Origin: JAPLGE01 sp964355545
GTDB taxonomy: Bacteria; Bipolaricaulota; Bipolaricaulia; UBA7950; UBA9294
Assembly (NCBI GenBank): GCA_964355545.1
Contig: CAYHEK010000020.1
Coordinates: 1 to 22,821, forward strand
Direction: 5' to 3'
Length of the DNA: 22,821 nucleotides
Shown: positions 15,342 through 22,821 of the stretch, piece after piece
How the letters are laid out: every line of letters begins with the position of its first letter
Position numbering within the stretch: position 1 is the first letter of the stretch
Position numbers and translations under genes: made by a program
Notes under the pieces: generated by a model
What the model saw: the letters and a program-made list of their open reading frames with translations, nothing else
What the model was told of the DNA's origin: nothing
Databases searched by the model: none

Positions 15342-17075
15342 GTGGACCAACTGTGGAAGTGGCTGTGGCGGTATCGGGGGAGGGTCTTCGCCGGATTCCT
15401 CGCCCTCCTCCTGGTCGACGGAGCCGAGCTCGTCGTCCCCCTCGTCGTCCGACGCGCGATCGACGACCTCGCCCGCGGAGGCGGGAACCTCCTCTTAAGC
15501 CTCGTCTATATCCTCAGTCTCGCCGTCCTCGTCGTGATCTTTCGGTTCTTCTGGCGCTACTTCTTCATCGGGACCGCCCGGCGAATCGAGCGCGACCTGC
15601 GCGGCCGGTTCTACGAGCACCTCCTTCTCCTCCCCGCCTCTTTCTACAACGAGCGGAAGACGGGAGATCTGATGGCCCACGTCACGAATGACATCGAGGC
15701 CGTCAGCCGCGCCTGCGGCTTCGGGATCCTGACGATCGCCGACCCTCTGTTCATGATCCCAATCGCGATCGGGATCATGTTCTCCATCTCCCCCCACCTC
15801 ACCCTCTACGCCTGTCTGCCCCTTCCCATCCTCGCCCTGTTCATGTTTGGCTACGGGAAGGCCGTCCACCGCCTGTTCGAGAGGGTCCAGGAGACCTTCT
15901 CCCTCGTGATGGAGAAGGTGCGGGAGAATGTGTCCGGAATCCGCGTCGTGAAGTCGTTCGTCCAGGAGGCGGGGACAGAGCGTGACTTCGACGTGACGAA
16001 CCGGCTCCTCGTCGACCGCAACGTCAAGCTCATCCGGCTGTCGGTCCTGTTCGATCCCCTGATCGAGATGATCGGGGGAGCGGCGCTCGCCGCCGTCCTT
16101 TGGATCGGAGGGCAAGGGGTGATCTTCGGCTCGATGTCGCTTGGAGACCTCGTCGCCTTTTGGCAGTACGTCTCGATGCTCGTCTGGCCGATGCTCGCGA
16201 TCGGCTGGGCGGTGAACCTGATCCAGCGCGGGAGGGCCTCCTTGGATCGCGTGAACCGCCTCCTCGAAGTCGTCCCCGAGATCGCCGACCGGCCGGCCCC
16301 AGTCCCCCTCTCGACGACGCAGATCGAGTTCCGGGGCCTCTCCTTCTCCTACCCAAGCCGGAACGGGGAGGCCGCGACTCCCGCTCTCTCCGGAATCGAC
16401 CTTTTGATCGAGGAGGGGACGACCCTCGGGGTCGTCGGCCTGACCGGGGCGGGGAAGAGCACCCTCGTCCAGCTCATCCCGCGGGTCTTCGACCCCGCGC
16501 CGGGGACCCTGTTCGTTGGAGGGGCGGACGTCCGCGACGTCCCGCTCGCCGGCCTTCGCCGGGCGATCGGCTTCGTCCCGCAGGAGGCCCTCCTCTTCTC
16601 AGCAACCGTCCGCGAGAACATCGCCTTCGGGGTCCCCGACGCGACGGACGAGGCGGTGTGTGAGGCGACGCGCCTCGCCGGGGTCGACGAGGAGATCCGC
16701 GAGTTCCCGAACGGGTACGAGACGGTCGTCGGAGAACGGGGGATCGCCCTCTCCGGCGGGCAGAAGCAACGCGTGGCGATCGCCCGCGCCCTCCTCCTCC
16801 AGCCGCGAGTTCTCATCCTCGACGACCCACTCTCCGCCGTCGACGCGGAGAAGGAGGAGCTTGTCCTGGGGAACCTCCGCGAGTTCTTCCGCGGGAGGAC
16901 GTGCCTCCTCGTCGCCCATCGCCTGTCGGCGGTGATGCGCGCCGACCGGATCGTCGTTCTCGACCGGGGACAGATCGTCGAGTCGGGCACGCACGCGGAT
17001 CTCTTGGCGCACGGCGGGATCTACCGCAGGATCTGGGACCTGCAGCAGGCGGAGAGGCGGGTGAGTCTAGGATGA
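15342..17075 (+). CDS. ABC exporter half-transporter, degenerate catalytic site subunit (BmrC-like)
   Basis: This protein (577 residues from GTG 15342) has one six-helix membrane domain (about 15-310) and one ATPase domain. The exporter coupling block is visible at HVTNDIEAVSRA. Walker A is GLTGAGKST (366-374), the Q-loop IGFVPQEALLFSATVRENI, and the signature is a canonical LSGGQ from 470. The Walker B end reads ILDDPLSAVD, with Asp495 in place of the catalytic Glu, the mark of the degenerate-site subunit of heterodimeric exporters. The frame is open further upstream across the divergent promoter but without family resemblance, and no Shine-Dalgarno is seen before GTG 15342. It overlaps its partner by 4 bp. 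Confidence 0.9.
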   Translation: MDQLWKWLWRYRGRVFAGFLALLLVDGAELVVPLVVRRAIDDLARGGGNLLLSLVYILSLAVLVVIFRFFWRYFFIGTARRIERDLRGRFYEHLLLLPASFYNERKTGDLMAHVTNDIEAVSRACGFGILTIADPLFMIPIAIGIMFSISPHLTLYACLPLPILALFMFGYGKAVHRLFERVQETFSLVMEKVRENVSGIRVVKSFVQEAGTERDFDVTNRLLVDRNVKLIRLSVLFDPLIEMIGGAALAAVLWIGGQGVIFGSMSLGDLVAFWQYVSMLVWPMLAIGWAVNLIQRGRASLDRVNRLLEVVPEIADRPAPVPLSTTQIEFRGLSFSYPSRNGEAATPALSGIDLLIEEGTTLGVVGLTGAGKSTLVQLIPRVFDPAPGTLFVGGADVRDVPLAGLRRAIGFVPQEALLFSATVRENIAFGVPDATDEAVCEATRLAGVDEEIREFPNGYETVVGERGIALSGGQKQRVAIARALLLQPRVLILDDPLSAVDAEKEELVLGNLREFFRGRTCLLVAHRLSAVMRADRIVVLDRGQIVESGTHADLLAHGGIYRRIWDLQQAERRVSLG

Positions 17076-19150
17076 GCGACCTCCTGCACGAGGACGAGGT
17101 CGTCGGCAAGGCACTCGACCTCCGCCTGATGCGGCGGCTACTCCGCTTCCTTGCGCCCTACCGCGCCCTGTTCGCCGTCTGCGTCGTCCTCATCCTCATC
17201 CTGACCGGGATCCAGGTCGGGATCCCGTACATCTCCCGCCTGGCCATCGACCGGTATCTCACGCTCCCACGGGCGATCGTGACCCTCGCCGAGCCGCCAG
17301 AGTCGGGGAACCCGATCGCGCTTGGGGGCGGAAGGTACCTCGTCGAGGTGCGCGCCGTCCCCCCCCGGACGGTCCAGCAGTGGGAGGCGAGCAAGGCCCT
17401 TGGGTCGGAGCGCTACCTCTTCGTCCCAGCCGCCGCGATCGTCTCCCGCCACCCGGACTGGTTCACCCCGGTCCCGGGAGGCGCCATCGCGGATGAAAAA
17501 ACTCTGTCAGGGCTCCCGCGCGACGAGCTCGCCCCCCTGCGCGGCTCGTCGCTCGACGGGATCCTCCGCCTCGTCGCGATCTTCCTCTTTGCCCTCCTGG
17601 CTCGGTTCCTGTTCCGCGTGGCCCAGGTCTACCTCCTCCAGTACACCGGCCAGAAGGTGATGTACGACCTGCGGCGGGAGATCTTCCGCCACGTCCTCAG
17701 GCTCCCCTTCTCCTTCTTCGACCGGGCACCGGTCGGCCGCCTCGTCACCCGCGCGACGAACGACGTCGAGGCGATCAACGAGATGGTTACGTCCATGCTC
17801 GTCAGCCTCTTCCGCGGCGCCTTCCTCATCGTCGGGATCGTCGTTGTCATGTTGCAGCTTGAGTGGCGGCTCTCCCTTGTCATCCTCGCCCTCTTTCCCC
17901 TCGTCGTCCTCGCGGCGATCGAGTTCCGCCGCCGCGTCCGCGTGGCCTACCGCGAGGTCCGCCGCCAGATCGCCCGTCTAAACGCCTACCTCCAGGAGTC
18001 GATCTCGGGGATGCGCATCATCCAGGTCTTCGTGCAGGAGCGGAAGGCGAACGAGCGTTTCGCCGGAATCAACTGGGCGAAGTACAAGGCCGACCTTCGG
18101 CAGATGTTTACCTTCGCCGTCTTCCGCCCGCTGATGAGCTTCCTCTCCTCCTTCGCCGTCGCCCTCGTCATCTGGTACGGCGGGCTCTCCGTCCTCCGCG
18201 GCCGCCTGACCCTGGGAGAGCTGACCGCGTTCCTCCAATATGTCGGGATGCTGTTCGAGCCGATCCTGGAGCTCTCGGAGGGGTACAACGTGCTTCAGGC
18301 AGCGATGGCCTCCTCGGAGCGGATCTTCCTCCTTCTCGACGAGCCGGAGGAGGACCGGGGAAAGGGGCGCGTGATCGAGGACTTCCGGGGCGAGATCGAA
18401 TTCCGGGACGTCTGGTTCGCCTACCATGACCAGGACTGGATCCTAAAAGGCGTCTCGCTGAAGGCAAGGCCGGGGGAGCGGGTGGCGATCGTCGGGCCGA
18501 CCGGGTCAGGGAAGACGACGATCATCCGGCTCCTATTGCGCATGTACCCGATCCAGAGAGGCCAGATCCTCCTCGACGGGGTCCCGATCGAGGAGCTCGA
18601 CCTCGGGTTTCTCCGCTCGCGGATGGCAGTCGTCCTCCAGGACGTCTTCCTCTTCTCCGGCGATATCTTCTCGAACATCCGCCTCCAGAGTGAGATCCCG
18701 GAGGAGAAGGCGATCGAGGCCGCCCGTTTCGTCTCCGCCGACTTCGTGGAGGCCCTTCCCGAGGGGTACCGGACCGAGGTGAAAGAGCGCGGGGTCACCC
18801 TCTCCCTCGGGGAGCGCCAGCTTCTCTCCTTCGCCCGCGCCGTGGCCTTCGACCCAAGCGTCCTCGTCCTCGACGAGGCGACGGCGAGTGTCGACTCCCA
18901 CACCGAAGACCTGGTCCAGCGCTCGCTGCGCAAGATCATGCGCGGCCGGACCTCGATCGTCATCGCGCATCGGCTCTCCACGATCCGCGAGGCGGACGCG
19001 ATCCTCGTCCTCCACAAGGGGCGGGTGATCGAACGAGGGACGCACGAGGAGCTCCTCGCCCTGGGCGGTCTGTACGCCGCCCTCCACGCCCTCCAGTTTG
19101 CGGGGACGAGCGGCGTGGCCCGGGAGCCGGCTCTAGACCCCAAGCTCTGA
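17072..19150 (+). CDS. ABC exporter half-transporter, catalytic subunit with extracellular insert (BmrD-like)
   Basis: This 692-residue partner begins at ATG 17072 inside the stop of the previous gene. Helix 1 (about 30-58) and helix 2 (about 165-190) are separated by an insert of about 100 residues (65-160), predicted outside the membrane, as in the long subunit of BmrCD. Walker A is GPTGSGKTT (475-483), Walker B ends in VLDEATASVD with the catalytic Glu602 present, and the signature is an altered LSLGE (577-581). Together with Asp495 of the partner this gives one full and one degenerate ATP site. Substrate is unknown; drugs, lipids or peptides are all possible for this group. Confidence 0.92.
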   Translation: MSDLLHEDEVVGKALDLRLMRRLLRFLAPYRALFAVCVVLILILTGIQVGIPYISRLAIDRYLTLPRAIVTLAEPPESGNPIALGGGRYLVEVRAVPPRTVQQWEASKALGSERYLFVPAAAIVSRHPDWFTPVPGGAIADEKTLSGLPRDELAPLRGSSLDGILRLVAIFLFALLARFLFRVAQVYLLQYTGQKVMYDLRREIFRHVLRLPFSFFDRAPVGRLVTRATNDVEAINEMVTSMLVSLFRGAFLIVGIVVVMLQLEWRLSLVILALFPLVVLAAIEFRRRVRVAYREVRRQIARLNAYLQESISGMRIIQVFVQERKANERFAGINWAKYKADLRQMFTFAVFRPLMSFLSSFAVALVIWYGGLSVLRGRLTLGELTAFLQYVGMLFEPILELSEGYNVLQAAMASSERIFLLLDEPEEDRGKGRVIEDFRGEIEFRDVWFAYHDQDWILKGVSLKARPGERVAIVGPTGSGKTTIIRLLLRMYPIQRGQILLDGVPIEELDLGFLRSRMAVVLQDVFLFSGDIFSNIRLQSEIPEEKAIEAARFVSADFVEALPEGYRTEVKERGVTLSLGERQLLSFARAVAFDPSVLVLDEATASVDSHTEDLVQRSLRKIMRGRTSIVIAHRLSTIREADAILVLHKGRVIERGTHEELLALGGLYAALHALQFAGTSGVAREPALDPKL

Positions 19151-19231
19151 CGGCTTGCGCGGGGTGCCGCGACGGTCGTGGCTTCGACTCCTGTGAGGCT
19201 GTCGAACTCGCAAGGCTCTTCCGCAAGTCTC

Positions 19232-19260
19232 TTGACAACTCTGTTTGGATCTGCTAGGCT
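19232..19260 (+). promoter_or_regulatory. Consensus promoter of the liv leader
   Basis: A perfect TTGACA -35 box (19232-19237), the ideal 17-bp spacer and TAGGCT (19255-19260). Transcription would begin near 19267, about 14 bases before the leader ORF. This is the best -35 box in the window and the only clear promoter ahead of livG. Confidence 0.7.
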
Positions 19261-19280
19261 GCTGATGCGAAGGAGATGGA

Positions 19281-19364
19281 ATGCACGAGAATCCGGCTCC
19301 GGAGGTGAGACTGGACGCGAGACGCCTGCGTCAGTACTTTCTGATGGTCCCGTGGGTCGGATAG
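19281..19364 (+). CDS. 27-codon leader peptide ORF ahead of livG
   Basis: ATG 19281 is preceded by AAGGAG with a five-base gap, the best ribosome-binding site near the liv genes. The ORF encodes 27 residues beginning MHENPAPEV and ending LRQYFLMVPWVG, then a TAG stop at 19362-19364. The stop lies inside the left arm of the hairpin at 19354-19391. Its placement between a consensus promoter and an intrinsic terminator is that of a regulatory leader peptide. There is no run of one amino acid; the last half holds Leu, Val, Met, Phe, Tyr, Pro and Trp once to three times each. It could instead be a small functional protein or the remnant of a longer gene. Confidence 0.5.
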   Translation: MHENPAPEVRLDARRLRQYFLMVPWVG

Positions 19365-19391
19365 TAGCGTTCAAGAGACGCTACTAGACCC
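19354..19391 (+). promoter_or_regulatory. Long hairpin overlapping the leader stop codon
   Basis: GGGTC (19354-19358) pairs with GACCC (19387-19391), and after a three-base bulge TAGTAGCG (19362-19369) pairs with CGCTACTA (19379-19386) around a nine-base loop: 13 base pairs in all. A ribosome ending or stalling at the leader ORF would keep the left arm open. No T-run follows directly, so this is not itself a terminator. Confidence 0.65.
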
Positions 19392-19392
19392 G

Positions 19393-19425
19393 AAAACCGG
19401 AAGCCGAGAGGCCGACGGTTTTTTC
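19393..19425 (+). terminator. Intrinsic terminator before livG (attenuator)
   Basis: AAAACCG (19393-19399) pairs with CGGTTTT (19416-19422), and GCC (19403-19405) with GGC (19410-19412) inside, around a GAGA loop. A run of six T follows at 19419-19424. The structure ends only about 18 bases before the livG start, so it would stop transcripts from the upstream promoter unless prevented. Confidence 0.7.
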
Positions 19426-19442
19426 TTTATTCGGAGGGAGAT

Positions 19443-20216
19443 TTGCTCGTCGTGGAGGGTCTTTCCAAGCGATTCGGTGGGCTGCGAGCCGTGGAGCGAT
19501 GCTCATTCTCGGTGCAAAGGGGCACAATCACCGCACTGATCGGCCCGAACGGGGCGGGCAAGACCACCGTATTCAACCTCATTACCGGTTTTCTCAAACC
19601 GGATGGTGGCGAGGTCCGCCTGGCCGATGAGAACATCACCGGTCTGCCTTCGCATCGCATCTTCCAAAAAGGAATCTGTAGAACCTTCCAGATCCCACGC
19701 GAATTAAAGGAGATGACGGTCTTGGAGAACCTGATGCTCGTGCCTCCTCGCCAGCTCGGCGAGAAGATCTGGAACCCGTTCTTTCGGCCACGAGCGGTGC
19801 GTCGGCAGGAGCGGGCGATCTGCGCGAAGTCAGCTGAGGTTCTCGACTTCTTGGAGCTCTCTCACCTACAAGGTGAGTATGCGGCGAGTCTCTCTGGCGG
19901 ACAGAAGAAGCTCCTGGAACTTGCTCGCACCATGATGGTCAACCCAAAACTGGTTCTGCTCGATGAACCTGGAGCCGGCGTGAACCGTACCCTGCTGAAG
20001 CGCTTGGCCGACTCCATTCACCGGCTGTGTAGAGAGAAAGGGATAACCTTTCTCGTCATCGAGCACGACATGGACTTCATCATGCGACTGTGCAACCCGG
20101 TGATTGTGATGAGCGAGGGACGTAAGCTCATGGAAGGGACTCCCAGCGAGGTGCAGAAGAACCAAGAGGTACTGGATGCGTATCTCGGGGGGCAGTATGA
20201 GGCTGTTGAAGGTTGA
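19443..20216 (+). CDS. livG: Branched-chain amino-acid type ABC transporter ATPase LivG
   Basis: LivG is one of two ATPases of the high-affinity Leu/Ile/Val (or related hydrophobic substrate) importer. The 257-residue protein has Walker A GPNGAGKTT, GICRTFQIPRELKEMTVLEN, the signature LSGGQKK, Walker B LVLLDEPGAGVN and FLVIEHDMDFIMRLCN, all standard for LivG. The start is TTG 19443 with GGAGGGAG just upstream; the spacing is short but usable. It is immediately downstream of an intrinsic terminator. Composition is less GC-rich than the genes to its left. Its end overlaps livF by 20 bp. Confidence 0.95.
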   Translation: MLVVEGLSKRFGGLRAVERCSFSVQRGTITALIGPNGAGKTTVFNLITGFLKPDGGEVRLADENITGLPSHRIFQKGICRTFQIPRELKEMTVLENLMLVPPRQLGEKIWNPFFRPRAVRRQERAICAKSAEVLDFLELSHLQGEYAASLSGGQKKLLELARTMMVNPKLVLLDEPGAGVNRTLLKRLADSIHRLCREKGITFLVIEHDMDFIMRLCNPVIVMSEGRKLMEGTPSEVQKNQEVLDAYLGGQYEAVEG

Positions 20217-20901
20217 AGGCGTAACGAGCGGATATGGGGACATGGAGGTCCTCCACGATGTTTCGCTCACGTTGGATAGTGACGAAATCGTGACGGTCAT
20301 CGGGCCCAACGGAGCCGGGAAATCGACGTTGATGAAGACGATCTTCGGCCTGCTCAAGCCAACAACGGGAGATGTCTTCTTCGAAGGAGAGAGGATCACC
20401 GGCCTCTCACCCGACCAAATCGTGCGCCGAGGGATGGCGTATGTGCCCCAGGTGGAGAACGTCTTCCCCTCACTCACCGTACAAGAGAACTTGCAGATGG
20501 GTGCGTTCATCCTGACCAACGACTTCAGCCAGCGCTTGGAGGAGGTGTATGACCTTTTCCCCATCCTGAAGGGAAGACGGAAACAGCGCGTAGGGAAGAT
20601 GAGCGGCGGCGAGCGGCAGATGGTCGCCATGGGACGCGCTCTTATGCTGAATCCCCGTTTGTTGCTCTTGGATGAGCCCTCTGCTGCGCTCGCCCCGAAT
20701 CTCGCTGCGGTCGTCTTCGATCGAATCATCGCCATCAACAAGACGGGCGTAGCGATTCTTATTGTGGAGCAAAACGCCAAGGAGTCCCTGAAGTTGTCCA
20801 ACCGAGGGTATGTCCTGGCAAGTGGACGGAACCGCTTTGAGGACACGGGGAAGAACCTACTGGCTAACAAGGACATTGGAGAGCTCTATCTTGGTAAATA
20901 A
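20197..20901 (+). CDS. livF: Branched-chain amino-acid type ABC transporter ATPase LivF
   Basis: LivF is the second ATPase. From ATG 20197, preceded by a GGGGGG stretch, the product is 234 residues, the usual length. An in-frame ATG seven codons upstream is a weaker choice without a ribosome-binding site of its own. Motifs: Walker A GPNGAGKST, AYVPQVENVFPSLTVQENLQ, signature MSGGERQMVAMGRALM, Walker B LLLLDEPSAALAPN and ILIVEQNAKESLKLSNRGYV. It overlaps livG by 20 bp and is 8 bp from livH. Confidence 0.95.
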   Translation: MRLLKVEGVTSGYGDMEVLHDVSLTLDSDEIVTVIGPNGAGKSTLMKTIFGLLKPTTGDVFFEGERITGLSPDQIVRRGMAYVPQVENVFPSLTVQENLQMGAFILTNDFSQRLEEVYDLFPILKGRRKQRVGKMSGGERQMVAMGRALMLNPRLLLLDEPSAALAPNLAAVVFDRIIAINKTGVAILIVEQNAKESLKLSNRGYVLASGRNRFEDTGKNLLANKDIGELYLGK

Positions 20902-20909
20902 GGGCGGGC

Positions 20910-21833
20910 ATGGGGCTATTAGATAGAATACCTCAGTTGCTTGTATATGGCGTGATCTCCGGAAGCATTCTCGCTTTGGGCGGGATAGGAGTTTCGCTTA
21001 CCTACAGCATACTCGGGTTTTCCAACTTCGCTCACGGAGATGTCATGGCCCTGGGCGCCTATGTCGGCCTGGGGTTGCTTGCGCTCTTCACCGGCTTGGG
21101 GCTTTCAAACGCTCCTTTCGGCCCGCTTTCATTCGGAGCGAGCTTCACGTTGTCCTTCGCGTTGGCGCTGGGGCTAACCGCCTTGGCTGTGATCCTGATC
21201 GACCGGATCCTGTACAAACGCTTACGGCATGCTAACTCGATCATCCTGATGATGGCTTCGATTGGGGTCGCGTTGGGCCTAAGGAACATCCTCCAATTCT
21301 GCTGGGGGCCGCAGCCCCATTACTACATCGAAAAGATCCAACTGGCTATTGTGGTCCCGGGTTTGGGCGTGAGGATCAAGCCGGATCAAGTGTTCATCGT
21401 CATCGTTGCTGTCATCTTGGTGACGCTTGTCCACTACGTCCTGCAACACACCAAGATGGGCAAGGCAATGCGGGCTGCCGCGGACAACATGGCGCTTGCC
21501 CGCATAACAGGTATCAATACGGACCGAGTCATCCTCTGGACCTGGGCGATCGGTGGTGCGCTGGCGGCGACAGCAGGCATCCTCGCCGGCATCGAGAACA
21601 AGTTCGTTACCCCGGAGTTGGGGTGGCAGATGCTCCTGTCTGTCTTTGCCGCGGTGATCTTGGGCGGAATAGGCAACCCATACGGAGCAATCCTCGGCGG
21701 AATGGTGATTGGAGTCTCGGAAGAGGTCTCAACGGCATTCGTATCCACAGGGTACAAACCCGCCGTGGCCTTTGTCATCATGATCCTCATGCTGTTGATC
21801 AAGCCGACCGGCCTGTTGGGGAGAAGGCGATAA
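20910..21833 (+). CDS. livH: Branched-chain amino-acid type ABC transporter permease LivH
   Basis: This 307-residue integral membrane protein has about eight hydrophobic helices. Family markers are YSILGFSNFAHGDVMALGAY near the N terminus, the ATPase-docking region KMGKAMRAAADNMALARITG, and AAVILGGIGNPYGAILGGM near the C terminus. The start ATG 20910 follows the livF stop by 8 bp with AGGGCGG in between. It pairs with LivM to form the membrane channel. The family also carries urea and short amides, so branched-chain amino acids are the likely but not the only possible substrate. Confidence 0.95.
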   Translation: MGLLDRIPQLLVYGVISGSILALGGIGVSLTYSILGFSNFAHGDVMALGAYVGLGLLALFTGLGLSNAPFGPLSFGASFTLSFALALGLTALAVILIDRILYKRLRHANSIILMMASIGVALGLRNILQFCWGPQPHYYIEKIQLAIVVPGLGVRIKPDQVFIVIVAVILVTLVHYVLQHTKMGKAMRAAADNMALARITGINTDRVILWTWAIGGALAATAGILAGIENKFVTPELGWQMLLSVFAAVILGGIGNPYGAILGGMVIGVSEEVSTAFVSTGYKPAVAFVIMILMLLIKPTGLLGRRR

Positions 21834-22821
21834 TGGAGCAGTTCATGGGAATCCTCAACTATCTGGTCTTCTTCGCCATCACAGCGAGTACGTATGGAAT
21901 CCTTTCGTTAGGGCTCAATCTCCAGTGGGGGCACACCGGCCTGTTCAACATAGGAATCGCCGGTTTCTACGCCTTAGGTGCCTATACGTCGGCCTTGCTC
22001 TGCGGTCCGTTGCCCAGCGCATGGGATGCTCGCATCGTCGGCGGTTTTGAGCTCCCGTTCCTGGTCGGCCTTCTGGCGGCGGCTCTTGTCTGCGGCATCG
22101 TCGCTTGGCTTATCGGCATTCCCACCCTGCGCCTCAAAGCGGATTATCTCGCCATTGCCACCATTGGGATCGCCGAGATCATCAGGTTGGTACTCAAAAA
22201 TGAATCTTGGCTCACCAACGGGGTATGGGGATTGCAGCAGATTCCTTCTCCCTTGTACGGTCCAATCCACAGCGGCGCTGCGGGGCTTCTGAAGGGGCAC
22301 CCCAATTGGCCGTCATGGGTTCACGACCTCGTCTCAAAGGCGTATAACTGGTTCTATCTTCTACTCGTTCTGTTCGTTCTGTTCTCTCTTTATCTCATTC
22401 TCGAACGCCTCGTGCGCTCCCCCTGGGGACGCGTACTAAAGGCCATCCGAGAGGACGAGTCTGTAGCAGCCATGTCAGGGAAGAACACGTTTTCCTTTCG
22501 ATTGCAGTCCCTCGTTCTTGGGGCGATGGTCATGGGAATCGGCGGGAGTCTCTATGCCCACTACGCCAGGTTTATCAGCCCCTCCTCGTTCGAACCCCTC
22601 TACGGCACCTTCTTGATCTGGGTGATGTTGGTCCTGGGCGGAAGCGGAAACAACAAAGGCGCCATATTGGGGAGTTTCGTCGTGTGGGGCATCTGGGCAG
22701 GGACCGACTTCCTGACCGGCTACTTGCCCTTCTCGGCTACTCAGGCCGCGTCGCTTAGAATCATCATTGTCGCAGTTCTTCTCGAGGTCATCTTGCTCTG
22801 CCGCCCTCAAGGGTTGTTGCG
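21833..22821 (+). CDS. livM: Branched-chain amino-acid type ABC transporter permease LivM, cut by window edge
   Basis: The gene starts at ATG 21833, sharing one base with the livH stop (TAATG), and is open to the right edge: 329 full codons. The protein has the LivM markers LGLNLQWGHTGLFNIGIAGF, LRLKADYLAIATIGIAEII, the docking loop SPWGRVLKAIREDESVAAMS and MLVLGGSGNNKGAILGSF. The last visible residues CRPQGLL are the usual near-terminal RPxGLL, so only a few residues are probably missing. Between helices there is a fairly long hydrophilic stretch around residues 140-165 (SPLYGPIHSGAAGLLKG). The partner binding protein is not in the window. Confidence 0.93.
   Translation, partial: MEQFMGILNYLVFFAITASTYGILSLGLNLQWGHTGLFNIGIAGFYALGAYTSALLCGPLPSAWDARIVGGFELPFLVGLLAAALVCGIVAWLIGIPTLRLKADYLAIATIGIAEIIRLVLKNESWLTNGVWGLQQIPSPLYGPIHSGAAGLLKGHPNWPSWVHDLVSKAYNWFYLLLVLFVLFSLYLILERLVRSPWGRVLKAIREDESVAAMSGKNTFSFRLQSLVLGAMVMGIGGSLYAHYARFISPSSFEPLYGTFLIWVMLVLGGSGNNKGAILGSFVVWGIWAGTDFLTGYLPFSATQAASLRIIIVAVLLEVILLCRPQGLL

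Larger units (their letters stand above)
19151..19442. other. Intergenic region between exporter and liv operon
   Basis: About 290 bp. The first 80 bp hold only weak G/C-rich inverted repeats without a T-run, so no clear terminator for the exporter genes. From 19232 it contains a promoter, a short ORF, a strong hairpin and an intrinsic terminator, each listed separately. Confidence 0.7.

Noticed and set aside
18421..19374. A 317-codon minus-strand frame opposite the second exporter gene
   Set aside because: Its sequence is Arg/Ser-rich shadow of the ATPase domain, which is fully conserved on the plus strand.
19178..19387. A 69-codon plus-strand frame across the liv leader
   Set aside because: It has no ribosome-binding site and runs through the promoter and hairpin; the shorter leader ORF in another frame has an excellent one.

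Overview
The window is bacterial chromosome. Positions 1 to about 19150 are GC-rich (about two thirds G+C by eye on sampled lines) and mostly coded on the minus strand. The last 3.6 kb has a visibly lower GC content and different codon choice. Shine-Dalgarno sites close to AAGGAGG and sigma-70-type promoters are easy to find. The phylum cannot be fixed from the sequence alone; an uncultured GC-rich lineage such as Bipolaricaulota is only a guess.

Region 1 (1-1662, minus strand) is an accessory patch. It holds an AbrB-type antitoxin with an overlapping PIN-domain toxin (running off the left edge), led by a good promoter with a 9-bp direct repeat. Next come a frameshifted second copy of the 3' end of tatD and a DUF2283/DUF4258 gene pair resembling a toxin-antitoxin module.

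Region 2 (1663-11674, minus strand) is one tight run of ten housekeeping genes read right to left: pdxS, pdxT, gap, comF, an MBL-fold hydrolase, dnaG, rpoD, miaA, a fused NAD(P)HX epimerase/dehydratase, and tatD. Almost every junction overlaps or abuts, so this is probably one operon starting from the promoter at 11706-11734. It links vitamin B6 synthesis, GAPDH, repair of the damaged NAD(P)H that GAPDH can make, replication priming, the primary sigma factor and tRNA modification.

Region 3 (11774-15221, minus strand) is a second operon: a NitT/TauT-type ABC importer (binding protein, ATPase, permease; substrate unknown) followed 33 bp later by NAD kinase. It starts from a near-consensus promoter at 15260-15287.

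Region 4 (15342-19150, plus strand), divergent from region 3, encodes two half-transporters overlapping by 4 bp. Their motifs predict a heterodimeric ABC exporter of the BmrCD/TM287-288 kind with one degenerate ATP site. The first gene may be translated from a nearly leaderless mRNA.

Region 5 (19232-22821, plus strand) is a branched-chain/amphipathic amino-acid type ABC transporter, livG-livF-livH-livM, with livM cut by the right edge and no binding protein in view. Ahead of it lies the most striking unexplained element of the window: a consensus promoter, a 27-codon ORF with a strong ribosome-binding site, a 13-bp hairpin that swallows that ORF's stop codon, and an intrinsic terminator just before livG. 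This looks like an attenuator controlling the lower-GC transporter operon.
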